Source: Oscillospiraceae bacterium Marseille-Q3528
GTDB taxonomy: Bacteria; Bacillota; Clostridia; Lachnospirales; Lachnospiraceae
Reading direction: 5' to 3'
DNA length: 64,000 nt
NCBI GenBank assembly: GCA_018223385.1
Contig: JAGTTR010000003.1
Location: 62,001-126,000, forward strand
Shown piece after piece: positions 34,441 to 42,922 of the stretch. The first letter of the stretch is position 1. The number at the start of each line of letters is the position of its first letter. Both the position numbers and the translations under genes were made by a program. A model generated the notes under the pieces. It had not been told where the DNA came from, did no database searches, and was given only the letters and a program-made list of their open reading frames with translations.

Positions 34441-35805
34441 TTATTTTAAGTGCCGGTAATACAAATAGAACATGGGGGCTGTCGTGCAAATGGCGATAGT
34501 GTCTGCAATGGGCTCTGCCAGATAGACTCCGGTTACCGCGTCGGGCAAGAGGTGGGGCAAAATGAAAATCAGCGGGATCAGCAAAATGATTTTACGCCAG
34601 ATGGTGAGAAAAATCGCCTTCTTTGCCTGATCCAATGCCACAAAGCTATACTGACAGGCCACCTGTATGCCATACAGAAAAAGCATTGCCAGGTATATCC
34701 GCATGCTTTTCTCCGTATAAGCAATCAGCACTGCATCATCTGTAAAAATGGATGCCATGGCCGCGGGCATGGTCATACATGCAAGCCAGATCAGGAAAGA
34801 CCCGCTGACACAGCACAGCAGCAATAGCCGGAATGTTTTTTTTACCCGGGAGATATTCCGGGCACCGAGATTATAGCTGAGCAATGGCTGTGCGCCCTGA
34901 ACCAGCCCGGGAAGGAGCAGCATGACGAACTGCATAATGCTGGTCAGAATGCTCATAGATGCCACTGCCATATCACCGCCATATTTTTGCAGCGAGGTGT
35001 TAAAGCTGATGGCCACCATATTTTCAGTCAGCTGCATCAGCGCCGGAGAGGTACCCAGCAAAATACAGGGGCCAAGCAGCCTTTTTTCAAACCGGATATT
35101 TCGGAGATAAAGGTGCAGCTGGCTTTTGGGATCTTTCAGATAACGGATCACGAAACAGGTGGATACGCCCTGAGAAAGGACGGTTGCCAGTGCCGCGCCT
35201 TTCACACCGGCATGGAAGCCGTTTATAAATAGGGCATCCAGAACGATATTGGTCACTGCGCCTGCCGCAACGTTGCACATGCTGACCAGCGTTTTGCCCT
35301 GCGCCGTAATAAAAGCGTTCAGCCCTAAAGTAAGCTGTGTAAATAAGGTGCCGAGACAATACAGGTTCATATAATCGGTGGCATAAGAAATGGTCTCATG
35401 GCTGGCGCCAAACAGCTGTAAGATCTGTTTCCCCCAAAGCAGCATGAGTCCGGTTAATACCACGGATAGTACGATAAGCATCCAGGCGCAGCTGCCCATA
35501 ACTTTTTCGGCCTGTTCCCTGTCCCCTTTTCCCATAAAAATAGATGCTTTCGGCGCACCGCCCATGCTCACCAGTGATGCAAAGGCCGAAATGGCCAGAA
35601 TGACAGGCGTGGTTATGCCCACACCGGCCAGCGCGTATTTCCCGACACCGGGAATGTGGCCGATAAACATTTTATCCACCAGATTATACAAAATATTAAT
35701 CAGCTGCGCTGCCACCGCCGGAAGAGCCAGCCTGAAAAAGGCCTGTGGGATGGGCATGGCAGCCAGCATTTCGGCGTCTTCTGTTTTATGTTTATTTTTT
35801 TCCAT
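34441..35805 (-). CDS. MATE family multidrug efflux transporter
   Basis: A 454-residue protein with about twelve hydrophobic segments and the MATE pattern (FFRLALPAVAAQLINILYNLVDKMFIG near residues 24-50). Members export cationic drugs or metabolites using Na+ or H+ gradients. I chose the ATG at 35805 after GAAAGGTGA; the frame extends to a TTG at 35823 that overlaps this ribosome site. The substrate cannot be predicted. Confidence 0.9.
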   Translation of the reverse strand: MEKNKHKTEDAEMLAAMPIPQAFFRLALPAVAAQLINILYNLVDKMFIGHIPGVGKYALAGVGITTPVILAISAFASLVSMGGAPKASIFMGKGDREQAEKVMGSCAWMLIVLSVVLTGLMLLWGKQILQLFGASHETISYATDYMNLYCLGTLFTQLTLGLNAFITAQGKTLVSMCNVAAGAVTNIVLDALFINGFHAGVKGAALATVLSQGVSTCFVIRYLKDPKSQLHLYLRNIRFEKRLLGPCILLGTSPALMQLTENMVAISFNTSLQKYGGDMAVASMSILTSIMQFVMLLLPGLVQGAQPLLSYNLGARNISRVKKTFRLLLLCCVSGSFLIWLACMTMPAAMASIFTDDAVLIAYTEKSMRIYLAMLFLYGIQVACQYSFVALDQAKKAIFLTIWRKIILLIPLIFILPHLLPDAVTGVYLAEPIADTIAICTTAPMFYLYYRHLK

Positions 35806-35880
35806 ATAAAAATCACCTTTCAACGATTGTCTGGTCCAATTATAGCTGAAAGGTGATTGCCTTTAAAGTTACCATGAAAT

Positions 35881-36009
35881 TTATGAGTGGGAAGTATTTT
35901 CTGGAAACTGCTCCAATAATGCGCCGATGTCTTTGCTCAGGCACAGTGCCTGTGCTCGGATCTCCTGCGGACAGAGGGCCTGTCCCTGGTTGATACAGAC
36001 CATTTTTAG
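35881..36009 (-). pseudogene. 3'-terminal remnant of a second sirtuin (SirTM-like) gene
   Basis: Read on the minus strand, this stretch gives VCINQGQALCPQEIRAQALC followed by about 20 residues and a stop. It closely matches the C-terminus of the intact sirtuin at 37452 (VCINQGQALCPKEIEGQSIC). Nothing else of the gene remains. The match is strong but not identical, so this is a diverged copy, not a fresh duplication. It lies just beyond the AlbA_2 gene, which is thus bracketed by two sirtuin 3' ends. Confidence 0.7.
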
Positions 36010-36032
36010 CGGCCGTCTGCCACTATTTGACT

Positions 36033-37355
36033 TTACTTCTTAGACAACGCGTACCGGGTGGTACGGCTCCCACCGAGCTGCTTGATTTGACCGCTATCCA
36101 CCATTGCTTTTAGAATACGACCGGCCGTGGACTGGCTAACTTCCAGTAGTACCTGCGCCTCTTTTCGGGTAATCATTGTGTGCTCCTTCAAAAATTGAAG
36201 GACTTTTTCTTCGTTTGAATCTGAGACCAGAACTGCTGTATTCTCAATTTTCTTAGGTGCTTTGGATATGGTATTCACATTAGGCAGAATGATCTTGAAA
36301 GCGTTATGCGTTGCTGTGATTTTTGGCTGCACCGGGGTATCCGCATAAGCCCCCATGATTTTCTTCACACCTGTGCCGTATGCCTCAATCAGCTGTAAGC
36401 GGTAAAAGACATTGGCAAGATGCGGGTTTCTGCAAACAGAAACGCCCATCATCAAATCGTCTAGTTCCAAACCAGGAAGCAGCCCGCCAATGGATACGAA
36501 TTCAATTCGGTCCTCGTAAATGCTGATCAAGGTGCTGGCTCGGAAGGAATAGTCCCGGTGCACCAGCGAGTTCAGCAGCGCCTCGCGGACAGCAACCTCC
36601 GGGTAGTCCCGTGTATCAATCCGCAGGAGTTTCTGGAAGGTCGCAAGGGTCTGATTGTGGAAATCAATATAGTCGTAGACCTCATTGAGCTGCTGCATCA
36701 GGGAGCCGGAAAACTCCCGGCGATCTTTAAACACATTCTGATTGGTTCCTTCAAAAACAGCTGCCTTGATGGTATGGGGACACTGTTCAGACAGGAGTAG
36801 CCCCAGATTTGTATAAACGCCGTCTACGGAAACGATTTTCAGAGTCTGCATTTGCGGCTGCCCGAAGGCAACATTCCGTTTTTCAAACTCTTTTTTTGTT
36901 GCCTCAAAGGTCAACGCCTGATTGGTAGACCGCATATTCTCAAAGCTGTCCCCATCAGTTTCCTTGATCATCTGCCGAATGGCTGTATCCGTTGCCGGAA
37001 CAGAAGAATAGCCCTGCCGCACATAGACGCCCTCGGGCCGAATCCCTTTCTTTGCCAGGTAATAAGGACGGTTCGTGCCGCGCTGGATGTTGACGGCTAC
37101 AACTGCTTTTCCCTCGCAGTCCAGCGTTTCATAGTGAATGAACATGGTGACATCCGGCTTTATGGCATCCCGTACCATATTGGAAATCTGTAAGGCGCAT
37201 TCATCCGCATTCTCGACACCCAGCACTGTGCCATCGTCCGCCACGCCCACATAGACCGTGCCACCGTTGCAGTTTGCAAAAGCAATAATTTCCTTTTTGA
37301 TGTCATTCAGCACAATGGACTTTAGCTCAACGGTTTCTGTCTCCTGGAATCTCAT
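36033..37355 (-). CDS. AlbA_2 (Schlafen-like) ATP-binding/DNA-binding regulator
   Basis: A 440-residue protein. Residues about 1-130 are an AlbA_2 domain (ETETVELK, then KKEIIAFANCNGGTVYVGVADDGTVLGV). The middle (about 195-330) resembles the ATP-binding HATPase-like part often called RhbA/COG2865 (REALLNSLVHRDYSF). The C-terminus has a winged helix (ITRKEAQVLLEVSQSTAGRILKAMVD). The ATG at 37355 follows AGAGGTG; a GTG three codons earlier is less likely. It has its own promoter with three copies of an ATTCTAACCAT-type repeat, which suggests autoregulation. The family is often found on accessory DNA. Confidence 0.82.
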   Translation of the reverse strand: MRFQETETVELKSIVLNDIKKEIIAFANCNGGTVYVGVADDGTVLGVENADECALQISNMVRDAIKPDVTMFIHYETLDCEGKAVVAVNIQRGTNRPYYLAKKGIRPEGVYVRQGYSSVPATDTAIRQMIKETDGDSFENMRSTNQALTFEATKKEFEKRNVAFGQPQMQTLKIVSVDGVYTNLGLLLSEQCPHTIKAAVFEGTNQNVFKDRREFSGSLMQQLNEVYDYIDFHNQTLATFQKLLRIDTRDYPEVAVREALLNSLVHRDYSFRASTLISIYEDRIEFVSIGGLLPGLELDDLMMGVSVCRNPHLANVFYRLQLIEAYGTGVKKIMGAYADTPVQPKITATHNAFKIILPNVNTISKAPKKIENTAVLVSDSNEEKVLQFLKEHTMITRKEAQVLLEVSQSTAGRILKAMVDSGQIKQLGGSRTTRYALSKK

Positions 37356-37386
37356 TCTGCTCACCTCTTAGTCCTATTCTACCCAT

Positions 37387-37431
37387 ATTCTAACCATTCT
37401 AATCATTATTGTCAATTGCTATGGTTAGAAT
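37387..37431 (-). promoter_or_regulatory. Promoter and operator array of the AlbA_2 gene
   Basis: On the minus strand TTGACA (37410-37415) and TAGAAT (37387-37392) are 17 bases apart. ATTCTAACCAT occurs at 37387-37397, as ATTCTAATCAT at 37396-37406, and inverted (ATGGTTAGAAT) at 37421-37431. The copies cover the -10 box, the spacer and the upstream edge, as expected for a repressor. Confidence 0.65.
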
Positions 37432-37451
37432 AATGAGGAGCAGAGACACAA

Positions 37452-38369
37452 TCAAAGTTGAGTAAGAATTTCCCCGATATCCCCGTCAATACAGATGGAC
37501 TGTCCTTCGATTTCCTTTGGACAGAGGGCCTGCCCCTGGTTGATGCAGACGTAAATCGCCTTGGGATTCTTCGCCGTCATCTGCCAGAAATCATACTTGA
37601 TGATCCCCGGGGTATTGTACCCCACGCCCAGCTCCAGAAAAACAATCCGAAGTCCCTCGTGCCGCCGGAGAAATTCTGTATATCGTGCGGCAGCCCGATG
37701 CCACCCTGCGTCCTGGACGAAGGTGTTGTCACAGCGCAGGTTCATAGACATGGGTTTGCCGCAATGCGGGCAGCAGGGGATCAGATCGGAAGGAACGGAC
37801 ATCAACGGTGCGTCATGATCCGGTGGCTGCAGACATCCGTTCTCATTGATGCGATAGCCCTGGGCTTCTACCATCTGACGGATCTGCGCTTCATTGTCAA
37901 AGGTTTCCTGGCAGCAGGGGGTGCTGCACTGGAACAGGCCATAGTCTCCCTGGGTGTAGAAAAGTCTCTTTTTGTCAAAACCTGCCCGCTGGAAACAGTG
38001 ATCCACGTTGGTGGTGATGACGAAATAATCTTTTCCGTGTATCAGGGATAGCAGCTGCCCGTAAACAGGCTTGGGCGGCGGGGTGAACCGGTTGATCCAC
38101 ACATAACGGCTCCAGAACGCCCAGAATTCCTCCGGTGTGGGATAAGGGTAAAAGCCGCCGGAATACATGTCCGAGAAGCCGTATTTTTTCTGGAAATCAG
38201 AGAAGTATCGTGAGAATCGTTCTCCGCTGTAGGCGTAACCTGCCGCGGTGGACAGGCCGGAGCCTGCGCCTATGACAACGGCATCTGCTTTTGCTATCCG
38301 GGCCCGGAGGGCATCAGTGGACGGAAAGGAGCCGTTCGTAGATTTTTTTGTCCAGATCTTTGAAAACAT
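37452..38369 (-). CDS. SirTM-type sirtuin (protein ADP-ribosyltransferase class)
   Basis: A 305-residue NAD-dependent sirtuin. Seen: GAGSGLSTAAGYAYSGERF (about 36-54), then SDMYSGGFYPYPTPEEFWAFWSRYVWINRF, a signature of the SirTM class. The NAD-site segment is TTNVDHCFQRAG. The position of the catalytic His in deacetylases reads YTQGDYG, so Gln replaces His as in SirTM enzymes known to ADP-ribosylate a lipoyl-carrier protein. Cysteines CCPHCGKP fit the zinc site. The ATG follows AAAGGTGA and the gene overlaps the macrodomain gene by 56 bases. ADP-ribosylation is inferred from the family; no GcvH-L target gene is in the window. Confidence 0.85.
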   Translation of the reverse strand: MFSKIWTKKSTNGSFPSTDALRARIAKADAVVIGAGSGLSTAAGYAYSGERFSRYFSDFQKKYGFSDMYSGGFYPYPTPEEFWAFWSRYVWINRFTPPPKPVYGQLLSLIHGKDYFVITTNVDHCFQRAGFDKKRLFYTQGDYGLFQCSTPCCQETFDNEAQIRQMVEAQGYRINENGCLQPPDHDAPLMSVPSDLIPCCPHCGKPMSMNLRCDNTFVQDAGWHRAAARYTEFLRRHEGLRIVFLELGVGYNTPGIIKYDFWQMTAKNPKAIYVCINQGQALCPKEIEGQSICIDGDIGEILTQL

Positions 38370-39099
38370 TGAAAATCACCTTTCTCACACTGGTTTTGGT
38401 TTGCAGAAACTGCTGAACAGTGTTCACTGCAATTTGGGCTGCCTCTTCATTGGGAAAATGGAACACGCCGGTGGAAATACAGCAGAATGCCACACTTTCC
38501 AGATCATAGGCAGCTGCCAGCTCCAGGCAGGAGCGGTAGCAGGATGCCAGAAGCTGCCGGTCGCTGGCTGTGACCCGGGATTGTATTATGGGTCCCACCG
38601 TGTGCAGCACATATTTGCAGGGCAGATTAAAAGCTGGCGTGATCTTGGCCCGGCCGGTGGGTTCCTCGTGTCCCTGCCGTCTCATCAGTTCGGCGCAGGC
38701 CAGCCGCAGCTGTACACCGGCAAAGGTATGGATACAGTTGTCGATACAGCTGTGATTGGGGATATAGCAGCCTGTCAGTCCGCTGTTGGCGGCATTGACA
38801 ATGGCATCGCACCGCAGAGCTGTGATATCCCCCTGCCACACGCAGATCCCATTCTGCAGGGGTGTCAGATCCTGTACATCGGTGATGCCTTTTTGGGCTG
38901 TTTCATCGGTGAGATAGGCATCCTGTACTTCCAGAAATGCCGGGTCGCAGGCCTTTGGGGCACGGACATTCAGCAGCGCCCGCAGCAGCTGCTTCTGCCC
39001 GGCGGGATCCCCGGGGATGGCCAGATCCTCATACTGCGGGTTTTCTCTCAGGAGAGACTGGATCAGAAATAATCTTTTTGCGCTTTGATTCATTGTCAA
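38314..39099 (-). CDS. Zinc macrodomain protein-ADP-ribose hydrolase
   Basis: A 261-residue hydrolase that removes ADP-ribose from protein. An N-terminal helical part (1-75) is followed by a macrodomain (WQGDITALRCDAIVNAANSGLTGCYIPNH, about 88-116). Cys and His residues in GCYIPNHSCIDNCIH fit the zinc-binding site of the SirTM-linked class. CISTGVFHFPNEEAAQIA forms the phosphate loop near 208-225. It overlaps the sirtuin gene by 56 bases and the flavin/ferredoxin gene by 4. Pairing a writer (SirTM) with an eraser (macrodomain) is the hallmark of this system. Confidence 0.88.
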   Translation of the reverse strand: MTMNQSAKRLFLIQSLLRENPQYEDLAIPGDPAGQKQLLRALLNVRAPKACDPAFLEVQDAYLTDETAQKGITDVQDLTPLQNGICVWQGDITALRCDAIVNAANSGLTGCYIPNHSCIDNCIHTFAGVQLRLACAELMRRQGHEEPTGRAKITPAFNLPCKYVLHTVGPIIQSRVTASDRQLLASCYRSCLELAAAYDLESVAFCCISTGVFHFPNEEAAQIAVNTVQQFLQTKTSVRKVIFNVFKDLDKKIYERLLSVH

Positions 39100-39704
39100 A
39101 ACCTTCTTTCAATTGCCTGACAGGGGCAGACCTCCGCACAGCGTCCACAGTGCAGGCAGTGGTGCCGGTCAATGATAACCTGTTTAACCGATATATCAAT
39201 ACATTTCTGGGGACAGACGGAATAGCATAGCTTGCAGCCGATACAGTTTTTTCCGACATAGTAACCGGACGCGGCATGCGCAGCCTGTCCGATGGAGATA
39301 CTGTCCCGCATGATATGGGATGGATCACTGATGTCAAAATATTCGCCCTCAGCCTCGTACAGACAGAAGACCTCCAGGGCACTGCGGGTATCACCGGGGT
39401 AAATAGACTGCATATAGGGATTTTTTTCAAAAATCTCGTCCAGTTTTTCACTGCCGATATTTTTGATTTTTCCGCGCAGAGAAATGGAAATCTTGCCTTT
39501 GGTGGCAGACAGGGCAATATAGCCCTGTTCCATAAGCTGCGTGTAGAATATCTTGCCTTTTGCGGTCAGAAAATATACGCCCTGTTCGTCCCACAGCATC
39601 ATATCAATGATACGGGTCTGCGGATGCCCGTCAGCACCAATGGTGGCAACCGTGGTGGAGTGAATGCCTGTTACCAGAAGCTTCAGATAATCATTTCTCT
39701 GCAT
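39096..39704 (-). CDS. PNPOx-like flavin domain fused to a 2[4Fe-4S] ferredoxin domain
   Basis: A 202-residue protein. Residues about 1-130 resemble the FMN-binding split barrel of the pyridoxamine-phosphate-oxidase family (HSTTVATIGADGHPQTRIIDMM). The C-terminus has two classical iron-sulfur motifs, CIGCKLCYSVCPQKCID and CLHCGRCAEVCPCQAIE. I chose the ATG at 39704 for spacing from GAAAGGA; 39713 is an alternative. It is the first gene of the operon that continues into the macrodomain and sirtuin genes. It may supply electrons to, or sense redox for, the ADP-ribosylation module; this is inference. Confidence 0.8.
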   Translation of the reverse strand: MQRNDYLKLLVTGIHSTTVATIGADGHPQTRIIDMMLWDEQGVYFLTAKGKIFYTQLMEQGYIALSATKGKISISLRGKIKNIGSEKLDEIFEKNPYMQSIYPGDTRSALEVFCLYEAEGEYFDISDPSHIMRDSISIGQAAHAASGYYVGKNCIGCKLCYSVCPQKCIDISVKQVIIDRHHCLHCGRCAEVCPCQAIERRF

Positions 39705-39730
39705 GATACTCATTTCCTTTCAGAATAATT

Positions 39731-40126
39731 TTAGAATTCGTAGGGCGGGTTACCGGAGAAATCTGCGATGATGCCGTGTGCGTTTTCCAGATAAAACACT
39801 TCAAAAATCGGGTTTGCGGCATCTCCGTACTGTCCCTTTACAATGGGATTCTGGATGCACATTTCCTTGGCAGCCATGTTGTTTTCGAAAACAGCCTTGC
39901 TGTGAAGACGGATCCATGCATAGGAAGGGCTGGAAACGGAAATCTCAATTTCCGGATTTGCCTGCATATCCTTGTATACTTCTTTGGTGTTGTTGGTGCA
40001 GAACCAGAGCTTGCCGTCAAGTTCACCGGCAAACATGAACGGGCGGCATTTTGCTTTGCCATCGCGGCCTACAGTGGCCAGATACTGTACCGGGTTCTCG
40101 TTTAAAAATGCAACTACTTTCTTCAT
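39731..40126 (-). CDS. Pyridoxamine 5'-phosphate oxidase family flavoprotein
   Basis: A 131-residue single-domain split-barrel flavoprotein (NPVQYLATVGRDGKAKCRPFMF then KLWFCTNNTKEVYKDMQANP). Small members bind FMN and reduce assorted small molecules; the vitamin-B6 reaction should not be assumed. CAAGGAGG precedes the ATG at 40126. It lies 26 bases upstream of the flavin/ferredoxin gene and diverges from the HxlR regulator. Confidence 0.83.
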   Translation of the reverse strand: MKKVVAFLNENPVQYLATVGRDGKAKCRPFMFAGELDGKLWFCTNNTKEVYKDMQANPEIEISVSSPSYAWIRLHSKAVFENNMAAKEMCIQNPIVKGQYGDAANPIFEVFYLENAHGIIADFSGNPPYEF

Positions 40127-40241
40127 GATAATACCTCCTTGAAATAATGGAAAATGTTTTTTGAAAAGGAAGGATTTCCTTTCGATGGTTTTATCATAAA
40201 GCAGTAGGGCAGAATCGTAAAGTAAGCACAATAAAGTGCGG

Positions 40242-40261
40242 TAGTTACCAAAAGGATACTA
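40242..40261. promoter_or_regulatory. Candidate HxlR operator
   Basis: TAGTTACCAAAAGGATACTA is a dyad (TAGT-WW-CC around AAAA) midway in the 197-base divergent intergenic region between the flavoprotein operon and the HxlR gene. Position and symmetry suit a dimeric winged-helix regulator. Confidence 0.45.
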
Positions 40262-40323
40262 TTGAAAAAGAGGCGGTAAACTGGTACGATAACAGTATTG
40301 TAGCAGGAAAGGCTGGGATAGAA

Positions 40324-40737
40324 ATGTCAGAAGATAACAGAATAATGGAAACAGCAGTAACCGGAGAAACAGTGGAAGTAAAACCAGAGACGCCGCTGGC
40401 CCGGATACTTCCGGCCTGCCCGGTGGAGACAACGCTGACACTGATCAGTGATAAATGGAAGGTACTGATCCTCCGGGATCTGCTGTCGGGAACAAAGCGG
40501 TTCGGCGAGTTGAAGAAATCCATTGGCCATGTGACGCAGAAGGTACTGACGGCGCAGCTGCGCCAGATGGAGGAAAGCGGCCTTCTGACCCGGACAGTTT
40601 ACGCGGAGGTGCCGCCCCGGGTGGAATATACCCTGACGGATCTGGGCTACAGTCTGAAACCGATTCTGGATGCCATGTGGACCTGGGGAGAAAATTATAA
40701 GAAAACCATAGAGAAGGAATGTGAGCGGGATGCATAA
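40324..40737 (+). CDS. HxlR family winged-helix transcriptional regulator
   Basis: A 137-residue regulator. The HxlR pattern is clear: CPVETTLTLISDKWKVLILRDLLSGTKRFGELKKSIGHVTQKVLTAQLRQMEESGLL (about 36-90), followed by the wing and DLGYSLKPILDAMWTWGENY. Relatives often sense reactive aldehydes, quinones or redox changes through cysteine, and a Cys lies before the HTH at about residue 36. It is divergent from the flavoprotein/SirTM operon and likely controls it. Its end overlaps the hydrolase gene by 8 bases. Confidence 0.88.
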   Translation: MSEDNRIMETAVTGETVEVKPETPLARILPACPVETTLTLISDKWKVLILRDLLSGTKRFGELKKSIGHVTQKVLTAQLRQMEESGLLTRTVYAEVPPRVEYTLTDLGYSLKPILDAMWTWGENYKKTIEKECERDA

Positions 40738-41365
40738 GAGACAGGATGCGGGCACCGGCAGAAAGCTGGCAGTTTATTTTCCCGGCATTGGCTATCACTG
40801 TGATAAGCCTCTTCTGTACTACAGCCGCCGTCTGGCAAAAGAGGCCGGGTATGAGGAGCTGCAGCTGTCGTATACCTTTTCCGGTGGCAATATCAGGGGA
40901 AACAAAGAGAAAATGCGGGAAGCCTTTTTCACACTGTATGACCAGGCTGCGGAGCAGCTGGCCGATGTAAACTGGGAATCCTGGGATGAAGTTTTATTTG
41001 TGTCCAAGAGTATCGGCACGATTATCAGCGCAGCTTACGCGGCAAAGCAGCACATTCCCTGCCGCCAGATTCTGTATACGCCGCTGGAAGATACCTTCCG
41101 GATAGAGGAAGAACTGGGACTTACCCGGGAGGCGGTACAGGATCGGAAATCCGCAGGAAAAGAGAACCATGCCATTGCCTTTATCGGGACAGCGGATCCC
41201 TGGAGCAAGGTGCCCCAGGTGATCTCGCTGAGTGAAGAGAAAGGAATTCCCATCTTTTCCTATGAAGGCGCCAACCATTCCCTGGAAACAGGAAATGCGC
41301 TGGCCTGTCTGGATATCCTCACGGATGTGATGGCAAAAACCAGTTCCTTTCTGCACAGAATTTAG
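40730..41365 (+). CDS. Alpha/beta hydrolase family protein
   Basis: A 211-residue predicted alpha/beta hydrolase. The N-terminal strand AVYFPGIGYHCDKPLLYYSRRLA, the nucleophile elbow FVSKSIGT (about 90-97), FIGTADPW (Asp) and YEGANHSLE (His) suggest a catalytic triad. The elbow is S-K-S-I-G, a variant of GxSxG. The ATG at 40730 lies about 10 bases after aaggaa and overlaps the HxlR gene. Substrate unknown; co-transcription with the regulator is likely. Confidence 0.7.
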   Translation: MHKRQDAGTGRKLAVYFPGIGYHCDKPLLYYSRRLAKEAGYEELQLSYTFSGGNIRGNKEKMREAFFTLYDQAAEQLADVNWESWDEVLFVSKSIGTIISAAYAAKQHIPCRQILYTPLEDTFRIEEELGLTREAVQDRKSAGKENHAIAFIGTADPWSKVPQVISLSEEKGIPIFSYEGANHSLETGNALACLDILTDVMAKTSSFLHRI

Positions 41366-41393
41366 AGAGGAATCCTGTGCGGCCGGTGTGATT

Positions 41394-42704
41394 TTATAAA
41401 ATGTCGATATATTCTCCGGCAAGTGCTTTGTTCATGCTTCGCACGGCACAGAATTTTCCGCACATGCTGCAGGTGTCGCTGTGGTCATCCTCCGGACTTC
41501 TGCTGTCCCGGATGGCCTTGGCGGTATCCGGATCCAGTGCGCAGGCAAACTGGGCATCCCAGTCCAGCTTCTGGCGGGCCTCTGCCATGCGGTCATCGAT
41601 GTCCCGGGCACCGGGAATGCCTTTGGCGATGTCTGCCGCGTGGGCAGCAATCTTGGAGGCGATAATGCCCTGTTTTACGTCATCCACATTGGGCAGGGCA
41701 AGGTGCTCCGCAGGGGTGACATAACACAGGAAAGCGGCACCGCTCATGGCAGCCAGAGCACCGCCGATGGCAGCTGTGATGTGGTCATAGCCCGGGGCGA
41801 TATCCGTGACCAGAGGCCCCAGGACATAGAAGGGAGCGCCCATGCAGATGCTCTGCTGTACCTTCATATTGGCAGCTACCTGGTCCATGGGTACATGGCC
41901 GGGGCCTTCCACCATGACCTGTACGTTATGAGCCCAGGCCCGTTTGGTCAGTTCTCCCAGGCGAACCAGCTCTTCGATCTGGCATACATCGGTAGCATCA
42001 GCCAGACATCCGGGACGGCAGGCATCTCCCAGGGAGATAGTTACATCGTATTCTTCGCAGATGTCCAGAATTTCATCGAAATATTCATAAAAAGGATTTT
42101 CCTCCCCTGTCATGCACATCCAGGCAAATACCAGACTGCCGCCGCGGCTGACAATGTTGGTTTTCCGCTTGTGGGTTTTGATCTGGTCGATGGTTTTTCT
42201 TGTGATGCCGCAATGCAGGGTGACAAAATCTACACCGTCCTCGGCATGGAGCCGGATGACATCAAGGAAGTCCCTGGCAGTCAGAGAGGCCAGATCCCGC
42301 TGGTAATGAATGACGCTGTCATAGATGGGAACGGTGCCGATCATCACCGGACATTCCTGGGTGAGTTTCCGGCGGAAAGGCTGGGTATTGCCGTGGCTGG
42401 ACAGATCCATGATGGCTTCCGCACCCAGATTGACAGCACTCATCACTTTTTCCATCTCAATGTCGTAATCCTTGCAGTCTCTGGATACGCCCAGGTTTAC
42501 ATTGATCTTTGTGCGCAGCATACTGCCCACGCCCTCCGGATCCAGACAGGTATGGTTCTTGTTGGCACAGATGGCAACCTTTCCCTCGGCCACCAGCTTC
42601 ATCAGCGCTTCCTGCGTCATGTTCTCTTTTCTGGCTACCGTGGCCAGCTCCGGGGTGACAATTCCTTTTCTTGCAGCATCCATCTGCGTTGTGTAGTTTC
42701 TCAT
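41394..42704 (-). CDS. thiC: Phosphomethylpyrimidine synthase
   Basis: A radical-SAM-like enzyme that turns aminoimidazole ribotide into HMP-phosphate for thiamine. The 436-residue length fits the short bacterial form without the N-terminal extension. Seen: GADxxMDLSxxG-like [14 protein letters not shown] (about 95-108), [11 protein letters not shown] (about 261-271), and the C-terminal cluster CSMCGKFC binding [4Fe-4S]. A TPP riboswitch with an attenuator stem lies upstream, so thiamine represses it. Confidence 0.95.
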   Translation of the reverse strand: MRNYTTQMDAARKGIVTPELATVARKENMTQEALMKLVAEGKVAICANKNHTCLDPEGVGSMLRTKINVNLGVSRDCKDYDIEMEKVMSAVNLGAEAIMDLSSHGNTQPFRRKLTQECPVMIGTVPIYDSVIHYQRDLASLTARDFLDVIRLHAEDGVDFVTLHCGITRKTIDQIKTHKRKTNIVSRGGSLVFAWMCMTGEENPFYEYFDEILDICEEYDVTISLGDACRPGCLADATDVCQIEELVRLGELTKRAWAHNVQVMVEGPGHVPMDQVAANMKVQQSICMGAPFYVLGPLVTDIAPGYDHITAAIGGALAAMSGAAFLCYVTPAEHLALPNVDDVKQGIIASKIAAHAADIAKGIPGARDIDDRMAEARQKLDWDAQFACALDPDTAKAIRDSRSPEDDHSDTCSMCGKFCAVRSMNKALAGEYIDIL

Positions 42705-42744
42705 TTGTTCTTCCCTCCATTTTCTTTTTTCGGGTTCCGGGCAA

Positions 42745-42772
42745 CAAAAAAGAGATGCGGAGGCATCTCTAC
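42745..42772 (-). terminator. Riboswitch-controlled terminator ahead of thiC
   Basis: AGAGATGC and GCATCTCT form a perfect 8-base stem, and on the minus strand it is followed by TTTTTT. It lies between the TPP aptamer and the thiC start and is the likely expression platform. Confidence 0.8.
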
Positions 42773-42782
42773 TAATTGCGTA

Positions 42783-42880
42783 TCATCGGTTCCCTCCGTT
42801 GGCATTATCCAAATCAGGTAAAGGGTCGAAGCGGAATCACGCTTCCTCTCAGCCGGCTTTCGCCAGCTCCCCTGCTCTAT
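42783..42880 (-). promoter_or_regulatory. TPP riboswitch (THI element)
   Basis: On the minus strand the conserved parts appear in order: AGGGGAGC, CTGAGAGGA, GACCCTTTACCTGAT, GGATAATGCCAACG and GGGAA. It lies directly upstream of thiC. Thiamine pyrophosphate binding is expected to favour the terminator stem at 42745-42772. Confidence 0.93.
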
Positions 42881-42893
42881 GTATATGATTTAT

Positions 42894-42922
42894 TATAAGG
42901 AAAAGCGGATAAGAAAGCAACA
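42894..42922 (-). promoter_or_regulatory. thiC promoter
   Basis: On the minus strand TTGCTT and TATAAT (42894-42899) are about 17 bases apart, just before the riboswitch. Confidence 0.55.

Noticed and set aside
37452..38369. The sirtuin as a classical lysine deacetylase (CobB)
   Set aside because: The catalytic His position is Gln, the SirTM signature is present, and the gene overlaps a zinc macrodomain gene.
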